NCBI GenBank assembly: GCA_014529385.2
Contig: CM043960.1
Location: 32,229,396-32,293,395, forward strand
DNA length: 64,000 bases
Direction of reading: 5' to 3'
Source: Adiantum capillus-veneris
Lineage: Eukaryota; Streptophyta; Polypodiopsida; Polypodiales; Pteridaceae
Numbering within the stretch: the stretch's first letter is position 1; each line of letters opens with the position of its first letter. Position numbers and translations under genes: made by a program. The notes beneath the pieces were generated by a model. It was not told the DNA's origin. It saw nothing but the letters and a program-made list of their open reading frames with translations, and ran no database searches. This document shows positions 22,570 to 35,120 of this stretch, one piece after another.

Positions 22570-24542
22570 TAAGCTCAACCTGAGTAGGAGTGGAGCTCTA
22601 CGTGTTGGAGTTTCTATCTGCATGTGCAGAGACATGTTGATCTGGCTGTTCAGAGACATGTGAGTGTGAGGAATCCCTTTTTAAAACTGCACTCCACACT
22701 TTAGCATATGATTGATCTTGTGCACACTTGCCATGTAATGACTCCAAAAATCAACTCTTTAGTTCCGTGAAAGCAAGTGAATTAATCTGAGGCATCCGAC
22801 TTAGTGCATTCACTACTACATTATATCGCCCCTTGCGACTCATAGCTTACAATCATAATCTTGAAGGATTTTTGCCCATCTAGCTTTACGGACCTTCAAA
22901 TCTGTTTGAGTAGTAAACCATTTGATACTCTCATGGTCAAAAACTACTTCAAACTCGGCACCATATAAATAGTGTCGCCACTTTTTCATAAAGCGTGAAT
23001 TATGGCATAGAGCTCTCTCTCATAAACATAATAATTCTGTTGAGCTCTATCTAACTTTTCACTTTCAAAGTCTATAGGTCTTCCCTCCTGGAGAAGTACC
23101 GCACCAATGGCTTTATCACTAGCATCAGTCTCTACCACAAACGGCTTAAGTGGGTCGACGATTGCTAGGATGGGAGCAGTGGCTATAGCTACCTTGAGCT
23201 GTTCAAAACTGCGTTTTTGGGCTTCTTTCCAAGAAAAGGTCTTACCTTTTTCTTTAAGTTGATCCATCATAGGAATAGTGATTTTGGCATAGTCATGGAT
23301 ATACTATCGATAAAATCCAGCCATGCCTAAAAATATTTGAAGCTCCTCAACCGTGTTGGGATGTGGCCATCGAAGAATGGCAGCGACCTTGTCAGTGTCC
23401 ATCTTGATGTGAGAATAAGAGATCACATGATTGAGGTAATGTATCTCTGTTTTAAAGAAATCGCACTTGCTTTGCTTAGCATACAACACGTGAGCTCGTA
23501 GCTGTTCGAACACTAATCATAAGTGTTCTATGTGTTCATCTTCAGTCTTACTGTAAATGAGAATGTCATCAAGGAAAACCACAACAAATTTTCTAAGATA
23601 GGGACGTAAAACACTATCCATGAGTGTCATAAATGTAGCTGGAGCATTGATTAGACCAAAAGCACAAAAATTCAGAATGCCCGAACCGTGTTCTAAAGGT
23701 AGTTTTGGAGATATCTTGTAAAAGGATATGCACCTGGTGGTATCCTGAACGAAGATCTATCTTTGTATAGTATCTTGCCCCATGGAGTTGATCAAACAAC
23801 TCATCTACTCTTGGCAGAGGATACTTGTTCTTGATGGTTATGTCGTTTAATCCCCGATAATCTACGCACATGCGCATAGTACCATCTTTCATTTTTACCA
23901 ATAGAATTGGTGATGCCTAAGGCAAAGTGCTAGGTCTAATGAAACCACGGGCGACGTAGTCAGCCAACTGACTCTGAACCTCCTTGGCTTCTTTAGCACT
24001 CATACGATAAGGTGGTTTACTCACCGGTTTATTGCCTGGCAAGACATCTATGCCATGCTTCACATCACGTGTAGGGGGTAAACCCGGTGGTAAATCACTT
24101 GAGAACACATCACTATACTCCGTGAGTAAGTGAGTCAACTTTTCCGTGCAAAAGGAGAAAGTAAACTAGAGTTATGCTGGGATGGAGAATCTTGTAATTC
24201 CTGTAATGTTTGTTTTACAACAGTTGCACGTTGCTTTATAGAATTAAAATTGAGAGCACTTTGCTCGTTAGATTTGTTAACACTTTTATTATCATTAGAA
24301 TTCATTGCACTTTGCATACCATTACTAGAATTCACTGCACTTTGCTCTTGAGAATTCACAAGACTTGGAGACAAGCAGTAACACAAAAAGACTTTATCTA
24401 TTAAATCTGCTTTTTGCAAAATAGAAAGCTCGGTTGTACATATAAGAGGTGCAGATGGTATATTTTTCTCACCAAGAAAAAGCACATATTTACCATTGGC
24501 CATAAAGGATAAGGAGTTGTGTTCATAACTTGTGTGCAATGT
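22570..24542 (-). pseudogene. Chromovirus reverse transcriptase and RNase H
   Basis: Reverse transcriptase: [33 protein letters not shown] and the active site [11 protein letters not shown] near 23,570. RNase H: ETDASDKAIGAVL, LDRAQQNYYVYERELYA. A Ser/Asn-rich linker at 24,230-24,360 separates it from the protease. Stops lie near 24,136 and 23,917, with frame changes near 23,614 and 22,986. Confidence 0.8.
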
Positions 24543-24545
24543 GTT

Positions 24546-24986
24546 TCATAAACCATGCAGCCACTCCTGTCCTAAAACTATATCAGCACGGTCCATGTTC
24601 ATAACTTGGAAGTCAAGGGTCATCGTATGATCTTGAAAATTAATCTCAACCCCTTGAACTACCGTGTCCCATACTTCTTTATCATTCCCAGACATCTGCT
24701 CCACCACATACTTGTGAGAACAGGGAGTCTGTGTAAGCTTCAATTTCTTGACTAGCTTATAGTTCAAGAAGTTATGAGCTGCACCATCATCCACTAAAAT
24801 ACGAACACGTTGTCCGTTAATAGTACCATGCATGCGAATCAAATCATGGGGGCCAAAGGTGGGCTGCCACATTGAAGCAGGCACACCACACTTGTGCTTT
24901 TCTTCCATATGAAGAACCTCTACAACACAATATTTAGGAGATGAATCTAATGTGAGGCTTTGTACCGTGTGCATGGCCTTTTCTTT
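24546..24986 (-). pseudogene. Chromovirus aspartic protease
   Basis: ILVDDGAAHNFLN carries the Asp of the retropepsin motif, but with DDG where DSG or DTG is usual; the related copies at 9.2 and 34.0 kb have DDG and DNN. The domain ends IVLGQEWLHGL followed by an in-frame stop. Confidence 0.7.
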
Positions 24987-24989
24987 GCC

Positions 24990-26042
24990 TTACAAAAGAG
25001 GACAATATTTCTTGTTACGTTGGTCCGAAAGACATCTAAAACACAAATTCTGTTTCTTTGCACGCTTAAAATCGGCAGTGTTGAGAGACCCACGTGGAGT
25101 ATCTCGTGAGTGCTTAGGCTTCTTAGCCTCTTGTAGGCATGGAGAGGTAGATTGTCTCTTATTCCTCTTGGAACGTGTGGGAGATCTACCTCGCCATTGG
25201 CTCTTAGCCACATTGCTCTTAGCAAAAGTATTCTTAGAGTAGAGAACATTTCCTTTCCTCTCTTGGTCATCATCATATATTTGGGCATGACTGATGGCTT
25301 CTTCCAAAGTTTTTGGATGTTGGGTCTTGACATGAAGACGATAGTCTTTGTCAAGTCCCCTATTAAAACCCTGTATCTTTTGGAATTCATCTACACCTTC
25401 TAGTTTTATTATGATTTTCCGATACTTTGAAAGGTATTGTGTGACAGAGAGGCCAGACATGTGGCATGCATCCCATGCTAACCAATTCTTATCTTCTTCA
25501 TTGGAGTCTAAAAACTCTTTGGAGAAAGAAGCTTGAAATGCAACCCAAGATGGAGGACGAGCATCTATTGAAAATGTCATCCACCACTTATAGGCCTTGC
25601 CTTTAAGAGATAGATTTGTTTCCACAGTCGTCTTTATATCCGGGGTGTGTCTCAATCTATGAATATCGCTCCATTTGTGTAAGAACGTATTGAACGCATC
25701 CTTGTTGCGATCACGCTCTTCCCCATGAAACTCAGGAATGGTGATATTCTTAAGTAATGCATTGCTACCATTTGCATCTTCTGCTCCACTTGTCTCTTGG
25801 ACTCCTTGAGTCGTGCGAGCTTGGTTCCCTTGAACTGTGCTACTTGTGGCTCCTTGAGTGGTCTGTGAATTCATAAATTTCACAAGTAACTCTGTAAGAT
25901 TGGTAACATTTGCATTGAGTGCAAAGAGGTTGCTTTCAAGTATGCTTTGGTGATGTTCCAAAGTCTTGAAAGCAGCCATATCTACAAGGCCATGATCTCC
26001 TAGATCATTGTCATCATGCATATTAGTGTCAGCCGCACCCAT
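24990..26042 (-). pseudogene. Chromovirus gag
   Basis: ATG at 26042, 350 residues. N-terminal helices are followed by a capsid-like region (WWMTFSIDARPPSWVAFQ, VTQYLSKYRKIIIKL). The C-terminus is basic with CFRCLSDQRNKKYC, a zinc knuckle that lacks the His. An in-frame TAA at 24987-24989 separates it from the protease frame. Confidence 0.75.
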
Positions 26043-26489
26043 GGTGCACTAATTTTGATCTACGTGCTCAAAATCAAACATGTATGTAGGTGGGATATCC
26101 TTACTGGCCATGGTAAACACACACTAATGCAAAGAGAGAAAAAAAACGACAACTTGTACCTTGTGAAATTGAAGTCTTTGTGTTTTGTATGCTCCGCAAT
26201 TTGCATTGCATGTGAACCTCGCCTTGCACGAATTTGAGCGCTTCACTTGCCGTTCGTTGTAAGAACACCTTTGTTGATTCTTCACAAAAACCCGTCATTT
26301 TTGTGAAGGCTTTTGTTCACTTTGAAGCTACCTCCTAAAGGAAAAAAGAATTTTTGGAGGAAAACTTGTCTTCCCCCCAATAAGTGAAAAGGAAGGGTGA
26401 AGCTACTTCCTTGAAGTTTGAAGCTTTCCCTTTCCTTCTATTTTCACTTTCAACACGAGTAGGCTATCTTTCCTTGTCATACACAACAA

Positions 26490-26560
26490 GGGTCAATAGC
26501 TTGATGGTAAAGTGTTGGCCTCTTACTCTCATGGGGTGGGTTGAACCCTCCTTCATGCAA
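26490..26560 (+). other. tRNA-like segment (A box and B box) in the chromovirus leader
   Basis: TAGCTTGATGG at 26497 fits an A box and GGGTTGAACCC at 26538-26548 fits a B box; the spacing (about 40 bp) is that of a tRNA. I could not fold a complete cloverleaf. A SINE head or chance match is possible. Confidence 0.3.
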
Positions 26561-26810
26561 GGCTTAGCAAGCCTTCCTAGGCGTGGCACCATTGGTACCA
26601 ACGGAAGTCTTCGGAGCCGTCGAGTTTGCCTTGGTCGCCCGTTGTGGAGGGTGTAGATGGGCGGCCGCAATCGACCGTCGCTGTCTGCAGGGAAAATCAT
26701 GCTTGTCTTCTTTTGCTGCACAGCAAAGACGTCGTTGTCTGCGGAACGTGGGAGAGAAGCAGAGCGTCGCACGCACATGAAACCCGCTTTTTGCCTCCTC
26801 CAAAAAATAA

Positions 26811-26821
26811 CTCGGATACCA
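26811..26821 (-). other. Chromovirus primer-binding site
   Basis: The minus strand reads TGGTATCCGAG directly after the 5' LTR end, close to the iMet site TGGTATCAGAGC. Confidence 0.6.
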
Positions 26822-26822
26822 A

Positions 26823-26950
26823 TGAAAGGGCGGTGGTAATGTGTGTGCTAGTCTCCGCCCAACCGTGCTATCTTATAGCCTCCTAGGGCCCTAGCGTACA
26901 CACTGTCCGGCCATGCCGGTGGCCTTGCGCATAGGACCCATGTCCTTACA
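26823..26950 (-). repeat. 5' LTR of the chromovirus (128 bp)
   Basis: TGAAAGG...CTTACA on the plus strand, TG...CA bounded and abutting the TAGAG duplication. It is unusually short for a chromovirus LTR. Confidence 0.75.
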
Positions 26951-27619
26951 TAGAGAGCCACATGTTATAGGCTCCTTTGTTGGCAGTTCCTAGCTAGATT
27001 TGTACACGTTTTGGATCTCTTGGGTATGAATTTGATCATTATGTTTGCTTGTGGTTTATGCAAGTTGTGAAATATTCATTACTTATACTCTTTTGATAGC
27101 TTTCAATCCCCGCAAGGAGTTCACTTCAGTTTAGAGATACTATTGATGCTTATTTATATGCATATATTGTTACATGTAGCAACAATTTTCTCATGATTTA
27201 TGTATGTTGAGTTGTATATACTGCCTTTTGTGGAGCCTTATTGGCATTTAACCTTGATCAAATTCATTTAGTTTTCTAAGTCTTTTGGAGGTTCTTGAGT
27301 GAGGTTTTCTTTGAGATGAGAGATTTTCAAATGTTGGGATGTCTTCGGTGATATAGGTGGCTAGAGTTACCCCCTTTACAAGACCTCCCTCTATGTATAG
27401 AGAAGACTAGGTCCTTTGTATGATGTGTTGGGAGAGTCAAATTTGATCAGTTTGGGTTAGATTTAGTGCATTTGATAAGCAGTATACTACTCTCTATGCA
27501 TAGTGTCAATGTTTTGACAACTTTATAGACTCGTTTTTCTATTGAGATTCTCTTGTATTTAATGGGAAAACTCTGCCAAAACTTTTCCAGATTCTTGCCA
27601 TCAAATTAACTCTTCATAG

Positions 27620-30600
27620 TTATGGCATTGTCTTTTGAAAATAATATCTACAATATCCCGAATTTTGATGGCACAAAAACTGCTTCATCTAGAAAGAACA
27701 TATCTAGGATGTTTTGATTTAGAAGAACTAGCTAGAACCATTGTTTGAACGCCAAGAGAGTGATGGCTACACAAATGACCAAGGGAAACAACTTGATGCA
27801 AAAGCAAGATCTACTATTTTTTTACACCTTGCAAAGTCAATGTCCTTTACTATTATGGGTGGAGCCACCACTCATGATCTACGATGGAAGGTATGCAACC
27901 CTTCTGAGAGCAAGGCTACTAGTAGCAAAGTTTACTTGATGAAAAACATTTATGAGCATTGTGTGAAGGAAGGTGGAAGTGTTTCAAGATGCTTGAATGA
28001 ATTTAACATCAGTTTCAATCAATTGACAATGAAGTCCAATCTATTTTCTTGTTGTGTTCCTTACCTTCCTCATGGGATACATTTTGTATAGTCATAATCA
28101 ATTCAAAACCTAATGGAAAGCTTGTTTACAATGATTACATTGGTATTTTTCTCACTAAAGAAATTTGCAAAAAATCTATGAAACCTACCAAGTTTCTTGA
28201 TGCTTATGTTGCTTACTCTTCTAGAAATAGAGGTCTCACTCATGAGCGTGCCAAGTCTAAGAATGTAGGAACTTTTGTAGAAAATCTCGTGGTTCTATGT
28301 ATGATGTTGAGTGCTATTATTTCCATAGGAAAATACACATGAAGAAAGATTGTTGTGCAGCACATGGAGACAAGAAGTTTCATGATGATAAGAAATCTAG
28401 CAATTTGGATTCTAAGGGAAAAGCTAAGGTGGAAGAGATAAATGTTGTGGAGTCTCCAAAGACTCATGTTTTTTATATGACTTATGCTTCAGATATCTTG
28501 GTAATTATGTTATATTTTAGTGCAAATTCTCTCATTACATATGAGGCTAGCTATGCACATGATTGGATGATTGATTCTTGAGCTAGTTTCCATGTTTTCT
28601 ACATAGAGAGTGGTTTTCCTCTTATGTGATGTGCTATCAGGGTATGGTCAAGTTGAGGGATTCTTTGTGCTTGAAATTGTTGAGATTGGATATATAAAGT
28701 TGGCACTCTCTAATGGCACAAGATTTATGCTTAATAATCTCAGTCATGTTGCCAAGTTAGCAAAGAGATTGATCTCTACATGACAGTTGGATGGCTTAGG
28801 GTTACATGACCACATTTGGACACCAATCTTAGACTCTTCGGTTATCAAGAAGGAAAGCTTAATTCTTCTCAAAGTTCCAAAGCATATTTCCTTGTATTTC
28901 AGACATATATTGTGTGTAAAAGATAATATTATCACAATAGCTAAGTTGCCTCTACTAAGTTGTGGCATAGTCAGCTAGGCCATATGAATCTAGGAATGTA
29001 AACTCTTAACATTTCGGTTATTTACATATCTTAGCAACTTTTCTATGTGTGAACACTGTATTTATGAAAAACACACCAAGTGTGTACATGAATCCATGAA
29101 TAGAAAGCGTGTTGAGCCACTAGAGCTCATTCATAGTGAAGTCTATGGTCCTATGCCAACCAAGTCTCTAGGGGGTCTAGTTATTTTGTAATTGTCCTTC
29201 ATAACTCTACTAGAGGAAGGTGTCAGTTTACCCTTAGAAACATAAGGATGAGGTTATCTCTAGGCTCTTGAAGTTCCTTGAATTAGTTGAAAATCACTCT
29301 GGAAAGAAGCTTAAGAGCTTGTGGATTGACATTGGTGGGAACTATGTCTCGAAAAAGAGATGGGAGACTTCTATACTTGAAGAAGGATTTAGTGACCATT
29401 TATTGTGCCATAAACACCTACTTAGAATGGAGTCACTAAGCATATAAATCATATTATATAGGAACGTGTTCTAGCTATGCATTTTGTGGAAAACCTTACA
29501 CAAGCCTTTTGGGAAAAAGTCATTTTAGCCATGGCAGTGCATAATATCAATTTGTCTCCTAGCGTACAATTGGATTACAAGATTCTAGAAGATTTGTGGT
29601 TGGGTAAGAAGCCAAATTACAACCATTTATGTGTCTTTGGTTGTGCTCGGCATATGCTCATGTGCAAGAAGAGCTTAGATCAAGCTTGATCCAATGTCTA
29701 AATTGATCATGCTCACATGTGGTTGCAAGGCTAGATTAGTTGCTAAGGGATTTAAGAAGCATAAAAATATCGATTTTGATGAGATATTTCCACCTATGGT
29801 CAAGATGACTAATTTTGCATGGTGCTTGTCTTAGTGGCCATTAACGATTTGGAATTGGTTTAAATGAATGTGAAGATGACTTTCTTTCATGGAGATCTCC
29901 AAGAGGATGTTTACATGCAACAACTTGAAAGATTTGAAGTGCCAAACAAAAAAGAATCAATGTGTAATCTCAAAAAAACTCTTTATGGCTTGAGGCAAGG
30001 GTCCATGCAATGGTATCAGAAGTTTGATACATTCATGCAGTCTCATGGTTATAAGAGGAGTCAAGAGGTTCATTGCTTGTTCACAAAAATTCTTAGTGCC
30101 ATAGATCATCGATACTTCTTGTTTTATACATTGATGACATGCTTAGTGCCGCAAAGTCCACTCACAAGATTGCCAACTTGTTGCAAACGTTGAGTCAAAA
30201 CTTTGCTGTGAAGGATTTGGGAAAAGCTAGTCACTTTCTTGGTATGCATATCATGCATGAAAGCTCTAAGAGAATTTTTCTACTATCCTAGGAATCATAC
30301 ATTGATAAGGTCTTGCATCATTTATATATACAAGAATGGAAGGCATCAAGTATCTCAATGGTGGCATATGTGAAGCAAAGATGATTCTCCTAATTCAAAT
30401 GCTAAGAACGTCAAGATAAAAACATACCATATTTCTCAACTGTGGACAATCATATGTATGCAATGCTAACAAGTATGGATATTTCATTTTTAATGGGAGT
30501 GATGATCGGTTGCATGGCCGATCTTGGTAGAAAACATTGGGAAGCCATAAAGTATATCTTGGTAGAAAACATTGGGAAGCCGTGAAGTATATCCTCAAAT

Positions 30601-30740
30601 ATTGGCAAGGTATAGCAAGAAAGTGCTTATGCTTCAATAACAGTGATCTATCTGTTGTTGGATACATGAAGGTGGATTATGTAGGGAATGGGGGAAAATA
30701 TCTTTCTATTATTTACCATAGCCGAATTGCATCGTGATCG
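27620..30740 (+). mobile_element. Degenerate Ty1/copia gag-pol
   Basis: Starts ATGGCATTGTCTTTTGAAAA near 27,620. Gag fragments (NPSESKATSSKVYLMKNIY, ISFNQLTMKSN), a knuckle remnant ECYYFHRKIHMKKDC at 28,310, protease WMIDS at 28,565, integrase fragments near 28,970 and 29,480-29,690, reverse transcriptase at 29,860-30,050 (FFHGDLQEDVYMQQ, KTLYGLRQG) and RNase H near 30,535-30,720 follow in order with many stops. It is the interior of the copia whose primer site is at 20,580. No 3' LTR recognised. Confidence 0.75.
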
Positions 30741-31369
30741 AGCAGATAATTTCAAGTCTTTGTATGTGGACATTGTCCAATATCTTGCAAAAGTGCTACA
30801 TATAAGCTTGTTATCCTTAAAAGCCTATCAATGATAAACTTTGATACTAGATAATAGTTTAATATTACAACAATTTATATGCATATTATGTGCAATATAA
30901 ATTCATATAGCCTATTGCACAAATAGACACCTAAAAAAGTCAAAGTACATCCTTTTGGATTAGGTATTGGTTTAAGTAGGCTAAGATGACCCGTCTTTGC
31001 TAGAAAATCATGTAACTAGTTATTGCTTATAATGAAAAGCTATATTCTATATGTTTTTGACCGTATTAGGAGCCGTGGCCTCAACCCATCCCTTTGGATT
31101 TGGTAGGTCAAGTCAAGGCATATGACAGATCCAGACCCATTGTATGGTGCTAGCCCGCGGTATGTGTGTGTTTATGATTGAATGCCTAACAATAGTTTGA
31201 TTTCACAAACTATTGAACCATACAATGGGACTAGACACTAGATAGAACATAGATGCTCAAGGATAACTCAATTTTTGCAAGAGAAAACTGCGAAAGTCGT
31301 AAAAAAACCTGTACACGTGGAAAAATTTAGGGTCCACCCAAACTTGTGTCTCCTCTCTTCTCCATTGCT

Positions 31370-31372
<3 letters not shown>
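30741..31372. other. No gene seen
   Basis: AT-rich, probably the eroded copia 3' end and flank; no repeat of the presumed 5' LTR detected. Confidence 0.4.

Positions 31373-31444
<72 letters not shown>
31373..31444. repeat. (CA)n microsatellite
   Basis: Uninterrupted CA dinucleotides, about 72 bp, at the edge of the CACTA fragment. Confidence 0.95.
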
Positions 31445-31447
<3 letters not shown>

Positions 31448-31518
31448 TCACTTGTGCACTTCACTCATAGGCAAAATGAAGTACAATGTGAAAAGATAAA
31501 GATAAGATATCTTTTTAG

Positions 31519-33060
31519 TCATACACAAAATTCAAGATCTAAACTAAATGAGGGACAACATAAAGAATGATAAATTACATGTAACATCTTGTGCCAATCA
31601 TGAGACTTCATGCCATATAATTGAATGCTTCCACCTTTATTTGCCTTTGTGAAAGATCCCTTTAGTGATCTCATGTATCCTATTGGTTTGCAAATAGAGG
31701 CAATAGAACCCTTCACTCAATCAAGCTCTACTTTGGTTAGAATCCATGGGGCTTTAGGAGGCACAATCATTCCAACGGGTGGAGTGGTTGATGCGGGGAG
31801 ACGTTTCAAGGCTCTCAAATCTTTCCTTCCCCCAATGAGTCTCTTTTGCTTGTAATGTGGCCCCCAAAGGGTGTGAGAAAAATTCTTGAATATGTGCATG
31901 GGATCCAAGAGGTGTTGAATTTTTCAGTGCCTCTAGTATGGAAGCCTTAAAAATATGGAGTACCTTGACAAACATTTTGGTGTAGTAGATGGGGGTGGAT
32001 CATTGATGTAGTGCTCTTCCCGACCTCTCATCTAGACGCCCCATCACCAATGATGGCCCCCAATTAGGACAAGCATTGTGGCCTGATGTGGACAACCCTG
32101 CATTGATATCTCTAGAGAAAATATCTATCCTTCAAATAATAAAGAGCAACAAGGATGAACACAACATACTAGAAATCTCTCCAAGGCCAAGATAGTCATG
32201 CATAGTCTACATAAGGATACCCCTCACAACGGCCTCTCTCCTCTCCTTAGGAAGTGATACATCCACAACAAAGATGCCCTTCCATAACTCCTCCAAATCC
32301 TTAATGAGAGGCTCAAGGTAGACATCAATATTTGTACTTTCCTAGCACAAGCAAAGAAAGAAGTACATTTCCCTTCTTGGTTGCCTCCCAAGGTGGAATA
32401 TTGTAGCTGACCAAGTGCTCTAATGTAACTTGGTTCCAGAGAGATTGACACCATTGCTTGTCATTGCAAGCCTCAAGTATCAAGATCCAAACATAAACTC
32501 TAGCCAATGAGTCTCTATGTGCCTCCATCATGTAGGTGAATTAGTCAGAGACACACATCATTCCATCATTTGAGTAGTGGTTGGCATGCCATCTGAGAAG
32601 TTCCAACATGGACCTACTTTGAGGGGCAAATTGATAGGAACACACATTATTCCATCATTTGAGCCATGGTTGGCATGTCATTTGAGAAGTTCCATCGTGG
32701 ACATACTTTGGATCCAAGGAATATGTGAAAAATGCCTCAATACCTTGCAGGGGTAGGAACCTTGACCATGAGGGTCTTGTAGCATGGCTCCTTGCACCAG
32801 TCGCAGTAGGTGTTCACATGTGCATGTTGATTGTGGTAAAGTATGAAATTGTTGACATACGATCTCTCCCATTAATGATACAAAGGTATGTGGTGATCTC
32901 AGGAAAGAAATGTTCCTATCAATCTACAATCAAATAGACAATCAATACAATTGCACAGATCAACTAAAAAATTGAAATAAACAAAAACTAAAAATAGAAC
33001 TTACTTGAGGAGTTCATCTACACTAGCATTACTCCAACCAAATTTTGCTTGCAAGTTGGG
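31519..33060 (-). mobile_element. CACTA (En/Spm) transposase fragment, N-terminal half
   Basis: On the minus strand, in protein order: VLRHFSHIPWIQ then a WHANHGSNDGIM-like stretch (32,760-32,600), YNIPPWEATKKGNVLLSLLV (32,430), a middle part with DPMHIFKNF (31,900) and MKSHDWHKMLHVIYHS (31,610-31,560). These match the order of TNP2-type transposase motifs (PRLQRMF, WHxxxxSxDG, NLPPW, LKSHDCHxxL). Frameshifts and stops are frequent. The half after MKSHDW is missing here but present on the plus strand at 42.8 kb. Confidence 0.7.
32551..32708. repeat. Short tandem duplication in the CACTA fragment
   Basis: 32551-32619 and 32640-32708 are similar copies offset by 89 bp, sharing CCATCATTTGAG, TGGTTGGCATG and GAGAAGTTCCA. 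Confidence 0.65.
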
Positions 33061-33499
33061 CACTTCCAATGATGCTCAAAGCACTAAGTATTGTGCACCA
33101 TTCTAAAGAGATGTTTAAGCTCTCGATAGCAACCTATCATTCACCAATTGTACTCGTGTAGTTCATGGTCTACACTCCCTATCACACATGTTTGCTTCAC
33201 ATGCCAGTAACTCATCGACCATGTCAAACCAAGCATATGCTCATATTTAAACTCAAAGTGACCCTGAGAGGTGCAAAGAGGAGTTGTTGAAGTAGAGCTA
33301 GTGCCACAATCACTCGGAGCCATGCCTTCACTCACCCGCCCTTTGTAGGGAATTTTACTAACGCGTTTACTACCTACAACCATGTCTATGTTATGCTGCA
33401 CAAAATGCATCGATGGTAACCCACGGCATTACATCTTTTTATTACATTAAAAGTTCCTTCAATTGATTTGCAACATTTGCTTCTTGTGGTGACAAGGAA

Positions 33500-34600
33500 G
33501 TAGCAAGAGAAGAAAGAGAAGAAGAAGCATGCGACATGGAGAAATCATTTACCATACTTGAACGATTACCACCATTGGATAAAAATGACACAAGGAGTAA
33601 CACAAAAAGAGTTCTTCTATTTTATTATCTAAAGAGAGCTTCATAAGCTTGAAGGTAAAAATAAGTGATGAAGAAGGCATGTTCTTTTTCTCCAACAACA
33701 TTGGATTCAAGCATTAGAGTATTATGCTCATAGCTACAACATAATGATGAATCTAACCCATGCAACCACTACCGGCTTAACACCATATATGCTCTATCCA
33801 TATCTTAACTTGAAAACCCAGGGTTTTTTGATACCATTGAATCTCAAGTGGTACCCCCTTTACCTGTGTATCCCACACATCGGCACCATTTATCATCACT
33901 ACCTTGTAGGAGTGGGTACTAGGGGTCTGTGGTAGCTTGAGATGTTTCACTAACTTATAGTTAATAAAATTATGAGATGCATTATTATCTACCAGAATTT
34001 TCACATTGTGACCCTTGATGGGCCCATGTATTCTTACAAGCTTGTGTGGATCAAAGTTGGTTGCCACACATAGAGACCATAATATTGTACTCATGCACAA
34101 CTTTGGTATGTATAATTTCCATCTTGGGATATCAAGAAGAGGATTCTAGGAGAAGCAATTGCACCATGTGCAAAGCTTTCTCCTTGCCTTGGGAAGTTGA
34201 TCTCCCCTTGTTACAATCCTCTTTGCCGTGTCCACTTACAAGCAATTAAAGCTTAATTTATCCTTTTTCGAAATCCTCATTTGATAGATGGCCAAGAGGC
34301 CCATTGGTATTTTTGGGCGCATCATATGAGGCTACCATAAATTTATTCTTATTATGACTATGAGATGCATGTATATTTGAAGTGTCATGCATGTGCATGC
34401 AATGCAATAAGTTTTCAAATGGATCATCATGGATATGAGCTTGCACTATAGCTTTCTCAAGTGTTTTGGAATCATGTGTTTTAATGTGCTTCTTAAGCTC
34501 GTAGTTTAGCCCATGGATAAACCCTCTCACTTGCAAGAAAGCGTCTAGGCCCTCTGGCTCAAGGATAACATCTCTATAGTGCTAGATATACTCAAGCAGT
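33500..34600 (-). mobile_element. Ty3 fragment: gag C-terminus, protease and linker
   Basis: Gag end (GFIHGLNYELKKHIKTH) at 34,536-34,258. Protease at 34,100-33,777 with KILVDNNASHNFINYKLV, where the Asp is followed by Asn-Asn in place of Ser-Gly. The linker to 33,500 matches both arms of the inverted repeat at 8.3 and 9.5 kb. Reverse transcriptase is absent. Confidence 0.7.
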
Positions 34601-34639
34601 CTCTTATGCTAATGCATAGAACACCTATCCCATGATCGG

Positions 34640-35120
34640 ATCGGAACACTCTCCTATGATCGGAATGTCAAAAAATAGTCATTAACGCACTCAAATCAGC
34701 AAATTTAGCCTACTAACCTGTAGTCTAAAATCACATCGTTATCGACAATGAATGTACTTGAATGAAAGAGCATAGAAGAAGGAACAAATGCCATTACCAG
34801 AGCTCAAGCTGTGAAGATTACAAGTTGCAAGAGAGTAGTCACTCTCATTTGTATGCTCAATACTTGAAAACTTGATAATGATAAGGTGTGCTTTTCCCAC
34901 TTTACAAAATAGGCTTTCTATCTAGGGTTCTCTTGGCCAAGAGTTGATTTACAATACTCGGACTTTTTGCAAACTTTACAACTTAGTATCTTAGAGCTTT
35001 CCCATCTATAATCAGAGACTACAAATAATTACAAGGCTTTTCAAAAAAATAATGAAGATATATCAAAATTTTGGGCTAGGGGTCAACTCGAAGGGCGCCC
35101 GTCTAGCTTGACCGCCAACA
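34640..35120 (-). repeat. Partial 3' LTR, Tat/Athila-like family
   Basis: Read on the minus strand from 35120 it begins TGTTGGCGGTCAAGC and parallels the solo LTR 10558-11070, then breaks off near the Ty3 gag fragment. Confidence 0.75.

Larger units (their letters stand above)
21087..26955 (-). mobile_element. Ty3 chromovirus with 5-bp target duplication, nested in copia leader
   Basis: TAGAG is present at 21087-21091 and 26951-26955 directly outside two short similar LTRs. Internal order on the minus strand is gag, protease, reverse transcriptase, RNase H, integrase and chromodomain, the order of Ty3 chromoviruses. Several in-frame stops (24987-24989, 24543-24545, near 23,917) and shifts make it inactive. 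Flanks fit a copia leader (primer site 20580, gag from 27,620). Confidence 0.85.
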
